From contig QHSQ01000130.1 in the NCBI GenBank assembly GCA_003221615.1, positions 1-36,854 of the forward strand: 36,854 nt of DNA, read 5' to 3'. Below the pieces are notes generated by a model, which saw nothing but the letters and a program-made list of their open reading frames with translations, was not told the origin of the DNA and searched no databases. Source of the DNA: Candidatus Rokuibacteriota bacterium (GTDB lineage Bacteria > Methylomirabilota > Methylomirabilia > Rokubacteriales > CSP1-6). Positions within the stretch are counted from its first letter, which is position 1. Every line of letters starts with the position of its first letter. Shown here one piece after another: positions 32,501 through 36,854 of this stretch. The position numbers were made by a program, and so were the translations under genes.

Positions 32501-32522
32501 TCGAATCCCTTACCCTCCACCA
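32501..32522 (+). repeat. attR: exact 22-base copy of the tRNA-Ala 3' end
   Basis: Identical to 26366-26387. Upstream bases (GAGGTGGGACTGG) resemble the tRNA's GAGGTCGAGGGTT but have diverged, so this is an att site and not a second tRNA gene. Confidence 0.85.
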
Positions 32523-32533
32523 TTACTTTTCTC

Positions 32534-32624
32534 GAGTAGTTAGCGCGCACTTTTTCAAACCCGGAGCGTATAGGAGCCTGCCGTAGCCTTCCGGCAATCG
32601 CTCTGCGGCTCCCTGACCGCGTGA
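32534..32624 (+). repeat. Dispersed intergenic repeat, copy 1
   Basis: Begins GAGTAGTTAGCGCGCAC and includes GCACTTTTTCAAACCCGGA, GGAGCCT, CGTAG, CTCTGC and a GACCGCGTGA end. Copy 2 at 36261-36339 aligns over its whole length with substitutions and one gap of about 12 bases. Confidence 0.7.
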
Positions 32625-32941
32625 GGCCAGCGGGCCTGTGTAGGAGACGGGCCAGGGTCGAGATCGCGGCGTCTCAGCCAGCTAGCGTTAACCTCGCCTT
32701 GGGTCTCCTGCGGCGCCGGGCAGGGGTGTGTGGGGTGTGGGGGAGGTCGTTAAAGCACCAGGTTTCAGTACGCTGCTAGTAAAGCTTTCAACCGCTTTGT
32801 TGGCTCGGCGCAGGAGCGTGCGCTGACGAAGCGTCAGCCTCCAGCCGGTAGTGGCCGCGGCCGTAGGCCGGCGGGCTGCGAGGACTTTGTGTTACCCGAG
32901 ACTGTCATTCACCCTGCATAACACGGGCAAATGGCTGCCCC

Positions 32942-34012
32942 CTACGTGAACGCGGGGATGACGTGGCGGCCAAACAAGTCGATCGAGTGCATGATCCGCG
33001 TGTGGGCCAGGTTGCCCATCTGCATGAAGCAAAGGATCTGGTCGACGCCGGCCTCCCGGTACTTCTCGAGGACCTTGATGACGCTGGCCGGGTTGCCCAT
33101 GGCGAAGGCGCCCGACTGCATATGTTCTGCGAAGGTCTTGCCCGTGCGCTCCTGCTGAACCGCCGCGACGGCGAATTTGTAGGAATCGGGGACGTGGTGT
33201 CCTTGCCAGGGCGCGTAGAGCTTCTCCGCCATCTTGACGAACCAGACGCCTTCCGGCCCGGCGAATTCGTGCGCCTCTTCGTCAGTGTCGGCGCAGTTGG
33301 TGACGCACAGCGCCGCGATCTGGTTGTTGATGAAGCTCCCCACGGGTTTGGCGTGCTTGATGCCCTCGCGATACAGACCGACCCGCTCGGCCATTTGCGC
33401 GTAGCCGCCCAGGTTGAAACAGAGAGCGCCCAGACCCATTTCCCCGGCAGCCCGGAAGCTGTCGGGCTGGCTGCAGGCGACCCACAGAGGAGGATGGGGT
33501 TTCTGCACAGGCTTGGGAATGACCGAGCGCGGCGGGATCCGATAGAAGCGCCCCTCGTGGGTAAAGGGGTCCTCCGTCCACATGCGGGGAATCATGGCGA
33601 CGGCTTCTTCCCACTGGGCTCGGGTCTCCTCGGGGTCGACCTGGAAGCCGTCCATTTCGATGAGGGTGGTGGACCGCCCGGTCCCTAGATCCATTCGGCC
33701 ATCGCTGACGATATCGAGCACCGCCGCCCGTTCGGCCACCCGGACAGGGTGATTGTACTGTCCCGGCAGCAGGGCGACGGCGTGGCCAATGCGAATCCGC
33801 TTGGTGCGCTGGGAGAGAGCCCCGTAGAGAACTTCAGGGGCCGAACAGTGGGAAAACTCCCGCAAGAAATGGTGCTCTACCGTCCAGAAGTACTGGAAGC
33901 CGACCTCATCGGCCAGCTCGACCTGGGCCATGACCTGTTTGTAGCGCTCCTGCTCGATGCCGTCATAGTGGGGTTCGGGTATCTGAATTTCATACATGAG
34001 CCCGAATTTCAT
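32942..34012 (-). CDS. LLM-class flavin-dependent (luciferase-like) monooxygenase
   Basis: 356 residues from the ATG at 34012; GGAGG is eight bases upstream of it but only two upstream of the alternative ATG at 34018. The TIM-barrel of bacterial luciferase type is evident: MKFGLMYEIQIPEPHY, FQYFWTVEHHF, RIRIGHAVALLPGQYNHPVRVAERAA, and SDGRMDLGTGRS. PPLWVACSQPDSF and the C-terminal FGRHVIPAF complete it. Such enzymes use FMNH2 or F420 to oxidise organic substrates; the cofactor and substrate are not fixed by sequence. It lies downstream of the alpha/beta hydrolase on the same strand, 170 bases apart. Confidence 0.88.
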   Translation of the reverse strand: MKFGLMYEIQIPEPHYDGIEQERYKQVMAQVELADEVGFQYFWTVEHHFLREFSHCSAPEVLYGALSQRTKRIRIGHAVALLPGQYNHPVRVAERAAVLDIVSDGRMDLGTGRSTTLIEMDGFQVDPEETRAQWEEAVAMIPRMWTEDPFTHEGRFYRIPPRSVIPKPVQKPHPPLWVACSQPDSFRAAGEMGLGALCFNLGGYAQMAERVGLYREGIKHAKPVGSFINNQIAALCVTNCADTDEEAHEFAGPEGVWFVKMAEKLYAPWQGHHVPDSYKFAVAAVQQERTGKTFAEHMQSGAFAMGNPASVIKVLEKYREAGVDQILCFMQMGNLAHTRIMHSIDLFGRHVIPAFT

Positions 34013-34116
34013 GGTCATGTCCTCCCCCAGGCCCGGGTGGGCGTCAACGAGAAGTCGTATCCTTCTCCGCTGTCCGGCCGTGGGACTTGCGCCCCGGCGT
34101 ACCCGGATCTTTCGGT

Positions 34117-34151
34117 GGCACGGCCGCGAGCGGCCGCGGCTGGGCCGTGCC
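34117..34151 (-). terminator. GC-rich hairpin between hydrolase and monooxygenase genes
   Basis: GGCACGGCC (34117-34125) pairs exactly with GGCCGTGCC (34143-34151); the 17-base loop contains a further small GC palindrome. It lies 32 bases beyond the hydrolase stop. No T tract, so it may attenuate rather than terminate. Confidence 0.4.
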
Positions 34152-34182
34152 TCCCGATGACAGCAGTCGAGAAACTCCTTGT

Positions 34183-35055
34183 CTACCCGAGGTGCCGATG
34201 GATGAACGTGGTCATCTTCTCGAGCGCCTGCCGGGCGACTGACGAGGAGAGATTGCGCAGCAGCCCTTCACCCTCGCCCTCGAAGACCGTCACCTCGATC
34301 TGGCCTCCCGCCTTCCGATACTGGCGAACGAACTCGTCGAGATCCGGGCGCGGATGCGCCTCCTCGTACGTGCGCGCGAGGCACAACACGGGCGGCGTTG
34401 CCGTCCGCTCCCCACGGGCCAAGATGCGCGCGGGCGCCCCCTCGGCCATGGCCTCTTCCGTCCGCCAGTACTGGTCATGCATGGGCACCACGCGGTCGGC
34501 CAGTCCGGCGGGTGGGGTGCAATCCTGTCGCAGGCCCTTGGCATAGTGATAGCGTCCGAGCGGATCGATCACGGGAGAGACCATGATCACGCAGCCCAGG
34601 GTGCCATCCACCGTCGTCGCGCCGGCCGGAAGGGACAGCGCGGCGTAGCGCGGATCGCGGGGGCGCATGCCGAGCAGCATGGCCTGGTGCGCGCCACTGG
34701 AGGTTCCCATCGCACCGATCCGGTCGGGGCGACCGTTCCACGCCGGGGCCTGGGTCTTGCACCAGCGAATCCCACAGTGAATGTCGGCCAGGGAAGCCGG
34801 ATACGGTGCCACTGGAGGCACGCGAAAATCCAGTGCCGCCACGATCACACCATTCCTGGCGAGGGCCTCGTTCGCCGCGTTACCGTTTAGGCGATCGCCC
34901 CGGACCCAAGCTCCGCCGTGCAACTCGACCATGATCGGGAACGGTCCGCTGCCGCGTGGCTTGAAGAGGCGCGCCAGCAGCGGTTTGTCCCCATGTCGGA
35001 GATATTCCACATCCGCGACATCGATGTCATACGCCGTCTGCGTGCCTGCTGCCAT
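34183..35055 (-). CDS. Alpha/beta hydrolase (esterase/lipase, BD-FAE-like)
   Basis: 290 residues. ELHGGAWVRGDR is the oxyanion HGG motif, and GTSSGAHQAML is the nucleophile elbow G-x-S-x-G. DEFVRQYRKAGGQIEVTVFEGEGEG is the strand and turn that usually end in the catalytic His (GEGHGF or similar); here the position reads Glu (GEGEG). Unless another His (FIHRHLG at the end) takes over, activity is doubtful. No signal peptide. AGGGAG stands about eight bases before the ATG at 35055. Diverges from the binding-protein gene across a 199-base gap. Confidence 0.85.
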   Translation of the reverse strand: MAAGTQTAYDIDVADVEYLRHGDKPLLARLFKPRGSGPFPIMVELHGGAWVRGDRLNGNAANEALARNGVIVAALDFRVPPVAPYPASLADIHCGIRWCKTQAPAWNGRPDRIGAMGTSSGAHQAMLLGMRPRDPRYAALSLPAGATTVDGTLGCVIMVSPVIDPLGRYHYAKGLRQDCTPPAGLADRVVPMHDQYWRTEEAMAEGAPARILARGERTATPPVLCLARTYEEAHPRPDLDEFVRQYRKAGGQIEVTVFEGEGEGLLRNLSSSVARQALEKMTTFIHRHLG

Positions 35056-35254
35056 GCGAGTCTCCCTTTCCTGGTGCGCTGAGGATGTGCGTGTGCCTGG
35101 TCAACATTACGCCTAAGCGTGCTCTTTTTCCTGCTCGAGGGAAATCGCGCCGGTGAGCCCTTCCCGACGGGCAACTGGAGCCGGCCGCCAGCGTGAGATA
35201 CGATGCGGGACACCGTCCATGAAGGATCGCCGAGAAAGAGCCGGGAGGCGTGCC

Positions 35255-36187
35255 ATGAAGAGGCTCGTACTGGAGTCGACCGCCCCGTTTCAGGGTCTGC
35301 CCGAGCTGGTCGCCTACGACGAGGGCCTGTTCGAGAAGGAAGGACTCGACATCGAATGGGTCGACCGTGACGCCGGCGCGGAGAAGAAGAAGACCGTGAT
35401 CGATGTCACCAGTCCTCGCGGACTGAACCCGTTCACGAGTCACGGCCGCCTCTTCGAACAAGGTCAGGCCGACATGTACAACGCGTGCGAATGGGGCAAC
35501 TACTGCCGCGTCCAGGAGACCGGCATCAAGAGCCGCCAGCTCGGTCGCCGCGCCATCATCGCCTATGGCGCCATCGTGGTCCCGCCGGCGTCGCCGGTCT
35601 ACACGCCGCAGCAGCTCGCGAATCGCACGGTCGGCGTGCCGTTCTATTTTGGCACGCACTACCTCGCGCTCCACTTGCTGGAGGGCTTCGTGCCCCGAGA
35701 GGCGATCAGGGTGTGCCATGCCCCGAACGGCTCCCGTCCCCGCCTCGCTTCTCTTCGGAGAGGCGAGATCGAGGCGACGACCTTGACCGAGCCCTACATC
35801 ACGCTGGCCGAGAAGCAAGGGTGCCGGACGATCTGCTCCGGGTTCTTCCACGGGACCGAGGTCGGGTCCGAGCGGGTCGACGCCCAGACCTATGCCGCGT
35901 TCAACCGCGCGGTGCGCGAAGCGGTGCGGCGCATCAATGCCGACAAGCGCGCCTACCTCCACTACTTCATCGATTACCACGGCCCGGATGATCCGGAGAT
36001 CGCGGCGCTCACCATCGACGATCTTCGCGAGAGCCGCCTCGTGGTGTGCGACCCCGCCCCGATTCCCCTCGACGAGATGCAGCGAACCTTCGACTGGCTG
36101 AAGAGCTGGGGCATGCTCGAAGGCACGGCGTCACCTGTCGATCTCGTCGATCTCGACGTCCAGCGAGAGGCGCACGCGGCGCTCTGA
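35255..36187 (+). CDS. NMT1/THI5-like substrate-binding protein without signal peptide
   Basis: 310 residues from the ATG at 35255, which has GGGAGG seven bases upstream; the longer open frame upstream is arginine-rich and shows no signal sequence either. The SBP type II fold is read from FQGLPELVAYDEGLFEKEGLDIEWVD, GAIVVPPASPVYTPQQLANRTVGVPFYFGTHY and ASLRRGEIEATTLTEPYITLAEKQGC. Normally such proteins feed ABC importers for nitrate, sulfonate, taurine or pyrimidine precursors; no permease or ATPase is in the window. Lack of export signal suggests either cytosolic action or an unannotated start. Confidence 0.8.
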   Translation: MKRLVLESTAPFQGLPELVAYDEGLFEKEGLDIEWVDRDAGAEKKKTVIDVTSPRGLNPFTSHGRLFEQGQADMYNACEWGNYCRVQETGIKSRQLGRRAIIAYGAIVVPPASPVYTPQQLANRTVGVPFYFGTHYLALHLLEGFVPREAIRVCHAPNGSRPRLASLRRGEIEATTLTEPYITLAEKQGCRTICSGFFHGTEVGSERVDAQTYAAFNRAVREAVRRINADKRAYLHYFIDYHGPDDPEIAALTIDDLRESRLVVCDPAPIPLDEMQRTFDWLKSWGMLEGTASPVDLVDLDVQREAHAAL

Positions 36188-36260
36188 GCGACCTTCACCG
36201 GCGGGGCCACCACTCGTGGAGATTGAGACGTATCGTTCCTGCATCCAGAACGAGGGCGGG

Positions 36261-36339
36261 GAGTAGTTATCCCGCACTTTTTCAAACTCGGATCGCAGGG
36301 GAGCCTTTCGTAGCTGCTCTGCAGCTCGCTGACGCGTGA
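36261..36339 (+). repeat. Dispersed intergenic repeat, copy 2
   Basis: Begins GAGTAGTTATCCCGCAC, includes CGCACTTTTTCAAACTCGGA and ends GACGCGTGA. It corresponds to 32534-32624 with a gap of about 12 bases around 36313. The rest of the 36188-36448 gap shows no gene. Confidence 0.7.
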
Positions 36340-36448
36340 AACATCACACTGGCCACCGGTTAGAGAAACACATCCGACGCGGACGTCCTCGGCAGGGATA
36401 CGGAAGAGTGGATCGAGTGTCTCGACGTGAAACGCTAGAGAGTGCTCG

Positions 36449-36854
36449 TTACTTCTTCGCCAAAGACACAGGCGACGGCAGCGGCTTCCCCGTGAAATAC
36501 GCGTTCAGATTGGCAAGTAACAACGCCGTAGCCGCGGTGCGGGCCTCCGGCGCGCGCCCCGCGCAGTGCGGCGTGATCACGACGTTCTCGAACTGCAGGA
36601 GCTCCGGCAGTATCGGCGGCACGGCGGGCTCCCCCTCGAGCACGTCCAGGCCCGCCCCCGCGATGCGCTTCGATCCCAGGGCATCGACCAGCGCCGCGGT
36701 GTCCACGACGGTGCCGCGTCCGACGTTGACGAGATAGCCCTTCGGCCCGAGCGCAGTGAGCACGTCCGCGTTGACGAGGTGTCGCGTCCCCGCGCCCCCA
36801 GGCGCAGCGCACACCAGGAACTCGGCCCAGTTCGCCAGCTCGACCAGGTTGTCA
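36449..36854 (-). CDS. D-2-hydroxyacid dehydrogenase, C-terminal part (cut by window edge)
   Basis: About 135 residues, open to the window end. The NAD-binding domain of the D-isomer-specific 2-hydroxyacid dehydrogenases is seen: GTRHLVNADVLTALGPKGYLVNVGRGTVVD, then GAGLDVLEGEP and the catalytic His in NVVITPHCAG. The catalytic Arg follows the GRG-VVD segment region less clearly. Glyoxylate/hydroxypyruvate reductase-like activity is the usual default; the substrate cannot be told from this part. Confidence 0.88.
   Translation of the reverse strand, partial: DNLVELANWAEFLVCAAPGGAGTRHLVNADVLTALGPKGYLVNVGRGTVVDTAALVDALGSKRIAGAGLDVLEGEPAVPPILPELLQFENVVITPHCAGRAPEARTAATALLLANLNAYFTGKPLPSPVSLAKK

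Larger units (their letters stand above)
26388..32522. mobile_element. Decayed integrative element inserted in tRNA-Ala
   Basis: About 6.1 kb lies between the two 22-base repeats. It starts with a broken tyrosine integrase next to the tRNA and contains transposase fragments, several gene-poor stretches and strand switches, unlike the compact operons before it. Cargo that still looks intact is the HprK-like/PqqD-like/nucleotidyltransferase cassette, two small hypothetical genes and a VOC protein. The element can hardly move by itself, since the integrase lacks its catalytic domain. Confidence 0.75.
32371..32941. other. Gene-free junction around attR
   Basis: 571 bases without a gene. They hold attR (32501-32522), the first copy of a dispersed repeat (32534-32624) and then about 300 bases of unassigned sequence with short GC hairpins, such as GCTGACGAAGCGTCAGC near 32821-32837. 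Confidence 0.6.

Noticed and set aside
32497..32525. Second tRNA-Ala at attR
   Set aside because: Only the 3' 22 bases match; the D and anticodon arms are absent.

Overview
The window reads as a piece of a GC-rich, gene-dense bacterial chromosome with long same-strand operons, frequent ATGA/GTGA stop-start overlaps and many GTG starts. The gene mix (form II CoxL-type molybdenum hydroxylase with CoxD/CoxE/XdhC accessories, nickel-pincer cofactor genes, NfeD/slipin pair, luciferase-like monooxygenase and NMT1-like binding protein) would suit an uncultivated soil or subsurface lineage such as Rokubacteria/Methylomirabilota. That placement is an impression from content and composition, not a phylogenetic result.

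Layout. (1) 1-3452: end of an aminotransferase, glycerate 2-kinase and a CPA2/Kef-type antiporter. (2) 3601-10983: one long plus-strand run, rlmN - mtaB - mtnP - pfkB kinase - larE - larB - larC. It combines radical-SAM RNA modification, methylthioadenosine salvage and synthesis of the nickel-pincer (NPN) cofactor. A 43-bp perfect inverted repeat sits between larB and larC, and mtnP has a basic tail built from 21-bp tandem repeats. (3) 11067-21519: a TTGACA promoter, then coxS-coxL-coxM in form II order with the AYRGAGR active-site signature, a decayed alpha/beta hydrolase, a MocA-like cytidylyltransferase, CoxD (MoxR AAA+ ATPase) interrupted by a 491-residue intein with a LAGLIDADG endonuclease, CoxE, XdhC/CoxF and a molybdopterin-binding protein. 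SufU and SufS follow with overlaps and could supply sulfur to the Mo cofactor. (4) 23209-26278: ureohydrolase, NfeD protease, slipin.

(5) 26312-32522: a tRNA-Ala(CGC) gene whose last 22 bases are repeated exactly at 32501-32522. These direct repeats bound a decayed integrative element of about 6.1 kb. It holds a frameshifted, truncated tyrosine integrase, a divergent cassette of HprK-like kinase + PqqD-like protein on one strand and a family nucleotidyltransferase on the other, transposase debris, two small hypothetical genes and a VOC protein. The kinase/PqqD/nucleotidyltransferase trio resembles peptide (RiPP, lasso-type) tailoring modules, but no precursor, protease or cyclase is visible. 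It is the best candidate for an undescribed system here.

(6) 32523-36854: a flavin monooxygenase and an alpha/beta hydrolase (minus strand), an NMT1-like binding protein (plus) and the end of a D-2-hydroxyacid dehydrogenase (minus). A diverged repeat of about 80-90 bp occurs at 32534 and again at 36261, flanking this block.

All calls rest on reading the sequence and on recalled family motifs. No database search was possible.
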